From Bryopsis sp. KO-2023 (taxonomy: Eukaryota > Chlorophyta > Ulvophyceae > Bryopsidales > Bryopsidaceae), in NCBI GenBank assembly GCA_030272585.1, contig BSYQ01000001.1, positions 2,108,001 through 2,172,000 on the forward strand: a stretch of 64,000 bases of DNA, written 5' to 3'. The notes beneath the pieces were generated by a model. The model had not been told where the DNA came from and made no database searches. It was given only the letters and a program-made list of their open reading frames with translations. The position numbers were made by a program, and so were the translations under genes. Of the stretch, positions 36,348-49,300 are shown one piece after another; within the stretch, counting starts at the first letter, position 1, and each line of letters begins with the position of its first letter.

Positions 36348-39300
36348 TCAGTCTTCGTGAAAACTGTGAGATCGACGCCCCACTCTTTTAAATCTGTTGC
36401 TATTGGTTGTGCTTCTATCAAATGATGGATTCGCATACAGCGTCGGGGTCGGTGCGCTGGCCGTCACCGGTCCGAATTCTGTTAAAGAAGAGCTCATGGT
36501 TCGGCGCCTGTACGAATAATCGGACGTCTCGTACGCCGAAGAAGCCCCCGCATCGGAGGGCGATGACAAGGTCTCCATATCGTTGCTGGAGGGGTTGAAA
36601 TCGTGATTGGTTGAAGCAGGGCTGTTACAACTGCATGGCACGATGTCCGGCTCCCCCTCGATGGGGGTCACTCTAGACAGTTTGTCGAGTTCGACCAGAA
36701 CGTCGCCGAAGGATGGCCTGGAAAGCAAAGAAAAAAAAAATCAAAACAAAATCACACAACAAAACAAAGTTACATTGACTTTCTTTCTTTCTTTCTTTCT
36801 TTTTTTTGACTTGTTATTTTGATTCCATCCGAACCCCAAGAAATAACAGAAGGCATATTGCACACGTCCAGCAGGAACGTCAGGTAAGAAAAGAGCAAAA
36901 ACAAAAAAGGAAATGCATCAAAACGGAGGGTTTTTTTTCAAATCACATCATCTATACAAACTGCTGAGAGTCAAGGGCACCAGTTTTGGCCAGCTGATTC
37001 AGAAAGTTGAAACCTGACACACAAACTCACCTTATATTAGGATCTCTGTCCCAACAGAGTTCGACCAGCCGCACGTAATTTACAGGAGTTCCGAAAGCGA
37101 ACTTTGGCCTGGCGTTGTCGACCACCACAGTTCTCATCACTTCGGCATGCCTGAGCGTTCTGAAAGGGGGCTCCCCAGCAACCAACTCCCACATGATAAT
37201 AGCAAAAGAATACACATCCACCTGCAGAGAAAAGAAATAACCCGACCGAAAACATATCAACAATCAGAAACCAGTTTTTTTGGAACATCGAGTGGTGGAA
37301 CGAAATAACAAACAAACAGATCACCACATTATTTAGATAATTATGTAATAATATTTTTTATCAATGATAAATTTAAGCAGATTTGTGTTTCTAGCAGACA
37401 GCCCTCTTTACGATGTTCACTTTTGTTTTCAAGTGTATCGTATTGAGTTAATGTCTGCATCAAATGACCAGCCTTGGTTCACCTTGGTTGAAAGATGGCC
37501 GTTCAGAAGCAATTCTGGTGGCATGTGAGTGATGGTGCCGTAACTCTTTGTCGACATGTGAGTTGCATTGTGCAGCTGCCTGCTCAAACCTTCACATAAA
37601 GCCACATGCAAACTCAGCCGCAAAGCAATTTTCAACACCACATTGCAACACCAAGAAACCATTCATGTAACAGACCCACTTCTGATATTTTGTGTAAAGT
37701 TGAGATCCCTTTTGTTAGCTCTTGGCCTTGACACAACACACTTTTTTTCCACCAAGTTCTTTTCCCTCGTCCCCTCCCCCCCTCAAAAAAAGAAAAAGAA
37801 TAAATAAAAGAACCCCCCCAAAATTGCGAGGCCTTCACTCATAGACACCCTTGAGCTCCGCTTTTTACTTATCTATTTACCTATCTACAGAAACATATAT
37901 GTATATACCAATTCCACTCACCAAAATCAGCGACCTTCGCAATAAACCCTCGCATGTTTCCATGGTTTCTTTGAAGAAGAACGTTGTCGCACTTGAGGTC
38001 TCCATGCACCACGTTATTGTCATGCAGGTACTTCATCCCACGAGCGATATCCTGACAGGTCTCGACGATGGCAGCCATGTCGGGCTCCCCCAAACCCCAC
38101 GCCGACGGCAATTTATTTGCTCTAAGTATGTTCTGCTTCCCCAAGCTCCCCAGCTCACAATACTCCTGAACCAGCCAGGTTTCCTTCCAAGACTCATATG
38201 CCGTTTCGCTGCGAGGCAGGGCAATCTTTTCAGACCCGCATATTTCAGACCCCTTGGCATGATTCGGGTTGGAATACCATGAACGAATCGCCGAGTGCAT
38301 CGTCCCCCCGCTGTCTGATATCTTAGACTTCACTTGGGAAGCCAGCCAGTTCGTGGGCAGATTCATTCCTGTTGCTTCGCTCGTCGAGGTTCGAGAATTT
38401 CTCACCAGCTGGGTGGTGTACCCGGATTGAGATGCTGCACAAGAAGGGGAGGGGGACCTCGTGTCGCGGTGGCTGTTCACGGGGGTTACCCCCGGAGGCT
38501 CCTGGCCGCTGCCTGAGCCGATGGTGTCCGGGTCAACTCGGATGGAGCGGGTGGCGTACTGGTAGGTCTGGACGACGTTCGGATGTCGAAGTTTGAGACT
38601 GAAATTTGCTTCTTGTTCGACATCTTCGACATCAGGGCCACCTGCTTGGTGCAAAATCACCTTGACAGCGACCTTCGCAAGAACAGAAAACCACAGGAAA
38701 GAGCTGAAAAATAGGCTGAATAAATAACCATCTTGAAAAACTATGAGCTTCCCTGAAACACTGGAATACGAACAAAGCAAGAACAGGGGGGAGCAACGAA
38801 TCTGGCCTGGTGTATAACGGTGAATTTTTATGTGCCATCCACTTGTTTCTTTTTATTTTTTCCCCGTGGTGGATGAATGAAGGTTTGCGAGGCTAGCAAA
38901 TGGACAGCTTTTTAAAAAAGGGAAAAAAAAACCATGGAAAATCTTATCTATTTCTTTGCTTTGAATGCACAACATATATAAAAAAAATTATTTTTACTCA
39001 GGAAATCAGAGTTTTTTCAGTTTCGTGATGTTACCTGCGCCCCTCCCCAAAGCCCCTTGTACACTCGCCCGAAGCTTCCCCATCCCAACAGGGCTCCAAG
39101 CTTCATATCCCCCAGGAGTTGCTCAGCAACGGTTTGATGTTCTTGCAGCATTTCTTCCCCGACCGAATGAGTGGACTCCTTGGAGTCCTGGAAAACACAC
39201 ATTGCAACAAGAATTTTATTCTACCCCCATGCCATCCAGAAAATCACCGACAGCTCAACCCACCCAACACCCAATACAAAAAACGGTAAAATCGCTGTTT

Positions 39301-41478
39301 TTTTGGGGGGGTTCCCTCCTCCAGCACCAATTTTTCGGGAAAAAATGAAACAAAAATGCGAAGCCCAGTGGCCACTCACCACATACTTAGCCGCCTTTTT
39401 CCTGTTTCCCCTCCAGAGCCACAAAACCCCCAGGAGGAGGAAAACGATGATGGCAACGATTCCAGCCAGCACATAAACCATGATCAAGACGAAAGAGCTG
39501 TCTTCCTTTTTCGGTGAGCGTTGAACAGCTTCCGAGCTGGCGGCCACATTTTCGAGTTGCGCCAATGGGGCTTCCTTGCGACTTGAACCTCGTGGCCTCA
39601 GTGCTGGCTTCCCCTCTACACCAAACAGCAACATAGGTGTTAGTCCAGTCAATCCTGAATTGCCAAGTGGAAGCTGGACAACCACCTCATATGTACCACA
39701 AGCGATTTCTTTTCTCAAGTGGAGCGTACGGCAGGAAGGTTTGGGGTTAAAAAAAAAATCAGGCAAAGTGTATGGTCAAGATAAAAGGATTTGTTTTTAA
39801 GAAAAAGAATTTTCTGTTACTAAAAAAAAACAGACACAAACAAAAACAAAAAAGGTAACAAAAACAATCCAAAAACAAAATAAAGAAGGAAAACACATCC
39901 ACAGACGATAACAGAAATCCCAATTTTTCCTTTAACAAAAAAACACTTACGTTTCTCATTCTGCAATTTGGCGTCCTCAGAAACGTCCCTCACAACTGCA
40001 AGCATGTCCATGGCAACCATGAAACCGTTCCCCAGAAACGTAACGCCCTCTTTATCAAAAACTTGCACCCTGCGGATGCCTTCCTGAATCCAAAGGGCCC
40101 CCTTCGGACAAGCCACCCGGCCGTCCTTCTTGCACCACTTGGCGTCGACAGCATTCACAAAGTTTTTCGAATTCTCAAACCCAGGAGGAGGTTGACCCCC
40201 GTACAAAATGAACGGCAATTGGGTGAGTTTGTTAAACTTTGGCGAGATGGCGATTTCCGACACCACGTCTTGGAAGGAGTATACGCTCCCCGGATCGAAA
40301 CGGAAAAACGGAATCAGCTCAAAAGTTTCCGGATTGGTGGATACGTTTCTGAATTTCAAATTTTGCAGCGAAATCGAAATCCCCAGGGTCGCCACCACCC
40401 CACCCTTGGCATGCTGCAAGTCGATCACAGCAGGTTTTCGGAGCGAGAGGTGGGTGGTTATTGTCAGATTCCGCTCGACCTTCAGGGGATCCTCGTCTTT
40501 GCGAAACACCTTCCTGTCGATGGTTATGTTCTCCGCAACGTAGATGAGCGTGACGTTGGCGTTCGACAGCCCATCCATCAACTCGAATGAGTCTGTCACA
40601 GTGACTGTCTTTGCAAACGGCTTACTCTCATCCGAAATACTGGGACGCCCCTTGTCCAGATTTATTGCCAGCATGAACACATTCTTCAACAGAAACGCCG
40701 CTTTCCCCAGCGGTCGATATTGCCCATCGAAAACAGTAGCTCTCGCCGACAAACTCCCCACCCACAGGGCACCCTCCGAACATGGCGCCTCCCTGACAAT
40801 GTTCTTGGGACACTCCGTGGGTGAAACGAGCTGCATTTCCACAGGCCAATCCTCGAAACCTGCTGGTCTGGCCGTCGATGCGATCTTCGACGGATATATC
40901 CCCAAAGGCCCCAAACGGCTGGGTTCAATCGCGATCTGGTACTGGCAATTCTCCAACAGCACCACCCCTTTCGGCCGAAACTGAAAGAAAGGAACTGTCA
41001 GATAACTCAACGGATCCCTCGTCACCCCAGCCATCACGATTCCAGAAATCTTGATCATGATTTCGGAGGCTGCGGTCACCCGGTTTTCCATGTAGTCCAG
41101 ATCCAACAGGGCGGCGAACGGCAACACAGGGTGCGTGGTGATCGTCAGATTCCTGTTCACAATTATACTCAGCTCCGGCAATCTCCTGGGTACGTCAGGC
41201 CATAGGTCCCTCCGCAGAAACACGTCCGAAGCTAGGTAAATCACTTCAACCTTTGGATCCTCGATCGCCTGTCTGAACGTTTTCGAATCGGCGACCACCA
41301 TGCTGTTCACACTGGAAAGATCGTCCGTGTCTAGCCCATTCTCACCCTCGATGCTAGGGGCAATATTCGGAGCCGATTTTTTTTTCTCCCCCTTTTTGGG
41401 TTTGTTGTTGCCCGCTGCATGAATCCCACCGACAAGAATAAGGGCCCATAATATAGCCCATATCTGAAGTCGATTCAT
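36348..41478 (-). CDS. Receptor-like protein kinase with duplicated ectodomain
   Basis: Exons: 41478-39951, 39615-39380, 39187-39035, 38672-37922, 37589-37483, 37221-37031, 36717-36348. All GT-AG and in phase, giving 1111 aa. A signal peptide (MNRLQIWAILWALILVGGIH) leads to a Lys-rich stretch, then two homologous ectodomain halves (about residues 55-270 and 285-505). One transmembrane helix follows (VYVLAGIVAIIVFLLLGVLW, residues ~560-580). The kinase domain has LLGWGSFGRVYKG, VAVKVIL (lysine present), HGDLKCDNVLL (non-RD: Gly precedes the Asp), VADFG, HMPPELLL, DVYSFAIIMWELVAGEPPF and CWDRDPNIRPSF, which fits the TKL/RAF-like group. About 100 residues of Ser/Thr-rich insert sit between LRHPNVVQTYQY and the hinge. 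The tail is Ser-rich. Likely a plasma-membrane receptor; the ligand is unknown. Confidence 0.85.
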
Positions 41479-42803
41479 GACCCCTCGTCCCTCCGTTTCC
41501 CCATGCAGTCCCCCGAAGAAACCCTATTCCCTTTCTGTGGTGGTCTAAAAATCCCAAAACCTGTGTGACAGTTACAGCACTGTTACGTCACAGGCCGAAA
41601 TAGTAACAGCTCCAGTCCGACTGAGCGTTGCAACACCCCACCCAAGCTACCTTTCTTTTTTTCCCCTTCGCTGCGCACACTTCGGGCTCGCTCTCGAACG
41701 GGCAACCCCTCTTTCTGTTTTTACTTTTCCCCAGTCCCTGAAAAACCAGCACTTCAGTTTCAGTCCCGATTTCAGCGTACCCATTGACGCATCCCATAGT
41801 GAACGCCCACTCAACGGAAGCCCACATATCTAACTGTCACGTGTCCATGGGAAACCAGCATCCCTCGACAGCGTGACGGTCCTGTAACTTTCGTAATAGA
41901 CCCAAGACGCGCAGCATTTCCAACAGGAGACGGAGGCTGCAGGGAACAAGTGCACCACTTTCGAGTGTGGCGGGAAAGTTGGAGTTCTGGTCGAGTTCCA
42001 GGCCAATTCAGCGCATAGTGTGAGTTCCGTTTGGATGTTACATTCGTGACGCACCCCCTGAAACCGATAAAACGATAGGACCGTCGCAGGATCCAGCAAA
42101 ACGAATACCAGCTAGCTTGCGACCATCACCATCCTATTGAGACGTGCCTCAAGCCGAGGTTGGGACCAACCCTCAAAAACTGAAAGAAAGAAGAAAAAAA
42201 CAGGTGTGCACACCAAACAGCGTGAATCTTTTCCCGTACCTTTGGCTGTTTGCCGCTCTTTGGACCTCCGGCAGCGAAAGCTTGGATCTGCTCGGAACAA
42301 CGTTGGCCTCGATACAAGCAAGGGTTGTCACCCGTCGCAAGTGCCGTTCATATCGCATCATACCGTCGTACGTTTGGAGTCCGTCTTCTATGCTGCATGT
42401 CGGCCGGAACATTTCCATCAAGTTGCCATCTAGTAGTCATTTCGCACCCTTCAAAGCAACGGAAATGGCGACGATGTTCGCCCAGCAAGTTTATGTATGT
42501 AAGCGGTTCACAAACACACATTGGTCAATACACCGGCCCTGTGTTGCGTCCACGGCGCCGATTTTCCATGCTTCGACGGTGTGCCGCTTGTGTTAGCTTC
42601 TGCTGTGATGGATAGGGGGAGGCGAGCCCCCTCACGGACGCTCAACGCTAGAAAACGAACTCCAGCGAGTGCTCTCGAGAAAGTTCGACCTCTTTGGAAA
42701 AAGCGACAAGTCTTATGAGTCCTCTTGCGATCCATTCATCAAGGATCGCTCCATCGTGTTACGCTTGGCCGCCAATCGTCCTCGTTTGAGTGTGGGGGTT
42801 GTG
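41479..42803. other. Upstream region of the kinase gene, 1.3 kb
   Basis: Should hold the promoter of the minus-strand kinase gene. ORFs of 60-150 codons occur on both strands (for example 42144-42596) but none shows a domain or splice support. It ends at the gypsy element's target duplication. Confidence 0.4.
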
Positions 42804-42807
42804 GGGG
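42804..42807. repeat. Target-site duplication of the gypsy element (gggg), left copy
   Basis: gggg precedes the left LTR and recurs after the right LTR at 49672-49675. Only four bases match; the fifth differs (g against c). Confidence 0.55.
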
Positions 42808-43133
42808 TGTTGTTACTGGAAGAACGAGCCTTCCGCAAAAAAAGTCTTACAACAAAAAGACAACCCCGAACTCCCGTTCACAGACTTTCCTTCCCGACTC
42901 ACTCAACTCTCACACTTCCTCCTCTGACTCATACCTCGTACTTCTAACGTAAAACCCCTACTGCCATGGGCTTCTCACCCGCACTGACCAGTCGATTCAA
43001 CAGATTTGACATCGCTCTCAGAGTCAAATCGTGTGGTAGTACTTTCATTAGAAATGAGTGTCCGTTGTGTGGATTTGTTGATGTGACGCTCTTATGTCTG
43101 TCTTTCAGTACTTGTGTTCTACCCGGTCCAACA
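42808..43133 (-). repeat. 3' LTR (326 bp) of the gypsy element
   Basis: Plus-strand sequence starts tgttgttactgga and ends acccggtccaaca. No difference from the 49346-49671 copy was seen in base-by-base reading. Confidence 0.95.
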
Positions 43134-43334
43134 CGCTTCACTGCCTCAAACCTCCGAAAAAGTTCTACTCGTGGTAGAATAAACTAATATCCTCACTTCC
43201 ACACCAGTGTAGCCTTCTCCTACACTGTGTTTCATCAGAAAAAAAACATCCCTCACCGGATGTAAAAGAAACCTTCTCTCCTCCGTTTACTATGTCTTCT
43301 GGTCCTACCTATTCTCTCATCACCACCATTCTAC

Positions 43335-46300
43335 TCAGAAGAAGTGCCTGATCTGTGATTTGTGCACTTCTAGGAAAGGTTTCCTACCCCTCCTGAGTTT
43401 GCCATTGATTTCCTCAATCCTGACTCGACTGGGGGAAATCAGTTCCACTATTTTATATGGTCCCTTCCAACTTGCACTGAATTTCTGATCCTTTTTTTCA
43501 GCCCTTGCTGAATCATATAAAAGGACCTCCTCTCCCAGAAAGTGATTCCAGTCAGACAATTTTTTCTGTGCATTCACCTTTTCTCTGCTCTCCTTCAATC
43601 TCTGTTGAATTCTATCCCACTCCTTGCTTGATAGTGTCCACACTTTGCATGGTGGCCATCCAGTGGTTCTATTCACCATGTTGCAGACCATCCAGTTGGC
43701 CTTCTGCAGCCAATCATCCCAATACCCTCCATGATCCAACAACAGTACTCTGATTTTAGAAATCAGAGCTCTGTTCCTCCTTTCCACCACTCCATTCGCT
43801 CTGTGGTGATAAGGGGGTGTCCTCCAAACCTGAATGTGGTTGTCTTTGTACCATGCTCTCATGTCCTTCGAATGGAAGTAGGCAGCTCCATCACATAATA
43901 GGTTGTCTGGAGATCCATGAGTCGCTATCCACTCACCTAAACACTCTCTGACCTGTTTCCCCTTCACCTCCTTTGTCTTCCAAACCATCGAATCACGAGA
44001 GAGGTGGTCCACCACCACTACTATATGATTGTGGCCAGACCTACCAGAGGGTAGTGGACCGATGATGTCCATGCCCACTGTTTGACCAGGGTGGGTTAGA
44101 TGCCCAGCTCCCCTAAGAAGTTCTTTTTCCTTCTTAGGGGCTACCCTCTGGCAGGTCTGGCAGTACCTCTGAATTTCCTCCAGATCTCCTCTATTAGCCT
44201 TCCATCCATGTTGTGCACACAGCCATAGCAATTTTTGTGGGCTCCAGTGTCCCTCCTTGTGCAACCGTTCCAGCTGATCTCTGCTCAGCTCTTTCCCTTC
44301 CGCTATCTTGCCCAACTCCTCTCCCCTTGAGCCTCCTGTATATGCATGTCCCAACTCTGTGTTTCCTGACATGCCAGACCTTCCTGAATCACTCTCTTTA
44401 GAGTCCACTGCCTCAGCCTGCTCCAGCACCTGTTCTGTTGATCTGGTGGATCCTCCTGATTCCATGCTTGTGTTTTTACTGATTTGCATCTCTTGTGGTT
44501 CAAGTGCACACACCTGCCCTTGTGTCTGTGTTGGCCTACTGTACCATCTAGACAGGAGATCAGCCCAAGGGTTAGATGTCCCTGGCAGGAATTGAACCCT
44601 CAACCTTCCAGGGGAGGGGTAGTTCTCTGCCAACCAAGCCAAGAGACGCACCACTCGGATGTCCTCCACGACTTCTTTCGGTGCTAACTTCGTAATCCTT
44701 TGCACTGCTGAGTTCGAATCAGTGTGCAGGGTTAGCTGACCCCCAGCCACCACCTGTGAAACCGATTTCAATGCCCATATGAGAGCTTGAAGCTCCCCCA
44801 AATAAGAGCTGACTTTTTCTCCTCCCTTATCCGCACACTTTCGACTGTTGAGGCTGACGATACACCCCTCTGAGGGGGTACCTCTGAACAGAACATACCC
44901 CCACCCAGAGGATGACCAGTCTGTAAACAGATTATACTCTCCAGAATCTGAATTACCCAACTTGACATTATTAGTCAGTATGGATTTCCATGCTTCTGCC
45001 ACCAACTGTTGCATGAGTTTCGGATTCGATCCCTTGGGAAGCTCCAGCAGAGGTTGAATGATGTTATGGAAATTCGGGCAAACTCCCCTGCAGACATTAA
45101 GCATGCCGACGAATTGACGGACGTCCCTGACGTCGCGCATTTCTGGCAACTGACGCACTTGGTCGTCGACGTAGCGTCGAAGACTGTAGCTCCCCTTCGT
45201 GACCGTGTACCCCAAGTAGGTAACCTCCTTTTGTCTGACGACCGCCTTTGCCCTGTTTATCCGTAATCCCAGTTCGTCGAGCCTGGTCAGAACACGTCGC
45301 AGGTTCCTGTCATGGCCTTCGACGCCTTCTCCGCCGATTATGAGGTCGTCGACGAAGTTACGACCGGGGTATCCGTGGATAGAGCTCCGGATGCGGGAGT
45401 GGAACAGCCCTGGCGAACAGTTCCATCCCTGTGGAAGGCGGAGGTAAGTGTAATCCCCCTCTCCGGTTTCAAACGCGAAGAGGGGCTGGAGCGAATCGCA
45501 AACGTCCACCTGGAAGAAGCCCTGCTCCAGATCCAGGACGGTGAAGTAGTCCCACTCAGGTGGGATCGACTTCAGCACATCCCGGACATGGAGCAGGGAC
45601 GTCTTCCAGGCGTCGGAGTACGAGTTCAGCAAACGGAAATCCACCGTCTTACGGACCTTTCCATTCGGCTTCCTTAGGAAAAGTACGGGGGAGAACAGAG
45701 CCCGCTCGCCGACGCCCAGAGGACGGATGACGCCCTGTCCCTGCAACGAGGTAAGAAGTTTCCGAATCTCCTTAGGCGCGACGTCAGTGGCGTAGTACCG
45801 TATCCCCGTGTTGTGCAGCGGAATCCTGTGGAAGGGAACGCGCCATTTCACCTCCCTGTGGCAAACCCGAAGAGGAGTAGCAGTCGCCTTTGCGTCTCTG
45901 CTAAGGTCGTCACGAATCACGTTCGGAAATTCGCGTCGCCAGTATTCCACTGAGCCTGTATCCTCCGTCTCTGACTGCGTTTCCGGCGTGCAGGCAGGTT
46001 GTTCCTGAGTGGTTTGAACCATAGCCGTGTGTCCGGTCCAAAGTGTTTCCCCTGTCCCTACTGCTGTGGTGTTGTCAAGAAGGTCGTCAGCCACCTCCTC
46101 CCAAATCGTCGACAGTTGAGAGTAAGGGGATGTTGTGTGTTCGCTGAAGCTTCTGCCTGGCGGTTTTCCCCTGAGGGCTTCCCAGTACTTCCAGAGATCA
46201 AGGTGCTCCTGTTCCACTGTCTCCCCTACCCCCCCCCTGGGTGAGCAGAGTAATTTTTCCTCTTGAAGGAGAGAGACTGAACTCTGGTTTTTCCCCAGTA

Positions 46301-49300
46301 TGTCACTGTTAGTGGGACTCTCAGTAGTTACAGTCTGTCCCTCATTTTGTTTCTCCACTGCCCCTACATTTTGTTTTTCCACTGCCCCTACTTTCCCCCC
46401 CCTGGGTGAGCAGTCCCCTTTTGCCCTTTGTGAACTCTGGACTGTACTCTGGATCTGTCCCAGTGATTCTCTGTCTGTTGGACTCTCAGGAGCTACAGCT
46501 TTGCTATCTTGCAGCAGAGTGCTGTGTGCAGTCAGGCTGTGAGGTGTGAGGGCACTCTGGGTGCCTTGATGTTCCCCACATGTATGTCCCTCTCCCCCCC
46601 TTTGTAAGTCCCTCCATTGATCCTGCTGGGGGGTGGAGAATGTACCCTGGCTTGTCCCCAGTGTAGCACTGTTTGCAGGACTCTCAGTAGCCACATTCCC
46701 CGCCTGTGTGTGGAATTTCGACTGCTGTACTCCTCCCTGAGTATCTGGCTTGGGTAAGTGGTGTACAGCCCCTGAACTGCTGGTCTGTAAGTCAAAATTC
46801 TTTCCTCCTCTTTCCCTATCTGATCTGATGAACCGGCTGGTAGCATCAGAGCTATTGGGCTGACATTCAAAGTCTGTGTTTGATGTCTGTGTTCTCCCCT
46901 CATTCTCAGAGTCCTTCCCCTCACTCCTGTCCCTGAGTGTATAGTGCATAGCTGAACGCACATCCAGTTCTGTGAGAGAGGCTGTGCTCTGGCTCTTCCT
47001 CAGTGTTGCACTGTTTGTTGGATTCTCAGTAGCTACAGCCTCACTGTTATGTGTTGTTAAACTCTGTAACTCACACCCATCCCCTGAGCTGAGATGCTGT
47101 TGTCCAGAGTCAGAACTGATGGTCGGTCTATCCCTGTTTTGGACAGTAGTCGATAGTACTCTACTTTCCCCCTCTGGGCTCAACTGCTGTTCTGCAGATG
47201 CAAGCTGGCCTGTTTGTGACTCACAGTCATTCGTTGGTGGAAAAGAAACCTTTTTACATCCTCCATCTCCCTGTGATTCTATTCCAGAACATCCCCCCTC
47301 CTCAGATTCCACTTCCTGTGGTGGGAAAGAAACTTTTAGACATCCTCCATCTCCCTTCTTTTCAATCCCAAAACACCCCTCCTCCTCAGGTTCCACTTCC
47401 TCCTTCTCTCTGAGATCCAAACCATGGGGCAGTAAACCATCCTCCTCTTGTTCGACACATCCCTCCTCTGCTCCTCCTTCCTCTATCACCACCGGCGTTC
47501 CCTCAGCCACCCTGAAGCTAACCAAACACAGTTTTGCAGTAAGCATCCTTGCCTCCAGCTGGGCGTTATACAGCGTGAGTCGAACTCTTCCGTCGGAGTT
47601 CGTCGTCACAGAGTGAAGGAGGTTTTGGGGTTGTCCTATGGCCATTAACGAAAACAGGCCAGGCCCAGTAATTCGAAAAGGGAGAACAACCGTTTTAATC
47701 GCGTAGGGTCCCAGAACCAACGACGAGCCCAGGGGTAAACGAAACTCCCCATCCTTCCCCACTAAACGAATCCTGCGTCCCTTTTTCGTGTGAGGGTCTT
47801 GCAGCACTCGAACAACACCCCGTTCTGACTCTCCCGACTTCTCCCCTACCTTCATGACTGCGTGACAAGGGATGGATGTTCCATTCTTGCCCCAGAGGCA
47901 GTTGCGAGCGCAGTCGACAGTAAGGGAAAGATGCGCGAGTAGAGGGACGCCCAGGATAATCTGGGATGTGTTTTCCGAAACCAGAAACACTTCTTTTCCC
48001 TCCCACGGTCCTATTTTGACGTCGAGCGTCACCGTCCCTCGCACGTTCTCCTTGCTTCCGTTGAACCCGGTCAGCGTTAACACTCCTTTCGGAGGAGCGA
48101 CTCCCCATCCGTGTCTTTGACAAACCTTCCACGGCATGATGGAGCATCCACTTCCACTGTCGACCAACGCTTCGAAGAGTTGATTACTTCCTCTCTGTTC
48201 TCCTTCCAACCTGAGTTTCACACGAAGCTGCTTGCGCACTGTATCTCCAGCGGGTGTCCCTGCTGCGACCGAATGGCACGCCGACGACGACTGCTCGTTT
48301 TGTATTGCCTCCAGCAGCTCGCCGAAAGCATCGTCGTCCACGCTCGCCACCTGCGCTCTCCTCTTCGTCCGGCACTGCGCTTCCCAGTGCCCTTTCCGTC
48401 CGCAAAACTGGCAGAAAGGGGTCTCGCCTGTCCGAGTAGGTGGCCGGTCCGCCACCAGAACTTTCGTTCCCGCATTAGGTTCTGCTTTAGCCTCCACTTT
48501 CCCTTCTGTCTTTCCCTCCTCATCCTTCTTCACTTCCGCGAGCACTGCTTCCCTGTACTCCGTCCTCCTCTTCATTCGATCCAACAGCTCCCGAAGTCCG
48601 CTGAAGGTCAGTTTTTCGAACTCTGTTTCCACCACAACGCGGCTCAACACTCTTCCCGGTAACCGGGCTACGAGTAACCTGACCGCTTTTTTCTCCTCTT
48701 CCACCTCCGCTGCTTGTCCAGTGTTTAAAAACATCAAGAAATAACGCTGCAAAAATTCCAACTCCGTCTCCCCCTCCGTTTGTTGCAGCCGCCGAAGTCT
48801 GTCCAACGTGGCTGATCCCTCCGTCGAAACCGAAGCCGCAGGCGCCGCGCTCCCGAGCTCCAAAACTTCCCTCCTCATCGCCGTCTCTGTTCTACGCCGC
48901 CGTAACCATGCAGAACCCTTGTCGAGGAACTTCAGGAGGTACCCCAGCAGAAGCGAGGAGGCGATCCCAGCTCCGACCAGGTTGGCGTTGGATCCCCGCA
49001 GGACACCCCAGAGCTTGTGCATCCTGTCTGCAAGCTGCACAAGCTCCAGGGTGTCCCACGCAGCAGCGGGGTTCGGTGAAGGGGAGGGTAGGGCACGATG
49101 TGAGTGTCGATGTCTGATCGACCACATCAGCCTCTGCCAGAGCTCGTGTGGAGACGTTCTGGGCGTGTGAGGCGTAGAGAATGGAGGAGGTGATGGGGGA
49201 TACGTTGCTGGCGCCCTTCCGGCTGGTGTTGCCGGCGCCGCATTTTGATCTGATATCGTCGGTGGTCGCTGTAACAGCAGCGACATACCGGCTAGTAGAG

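Noticed and set aside
43505-49170. Plus-strand ORFs across the retrotransposon
   Set aside because: All are antisense shadows of the 2003-codon Gag-Pol frame.
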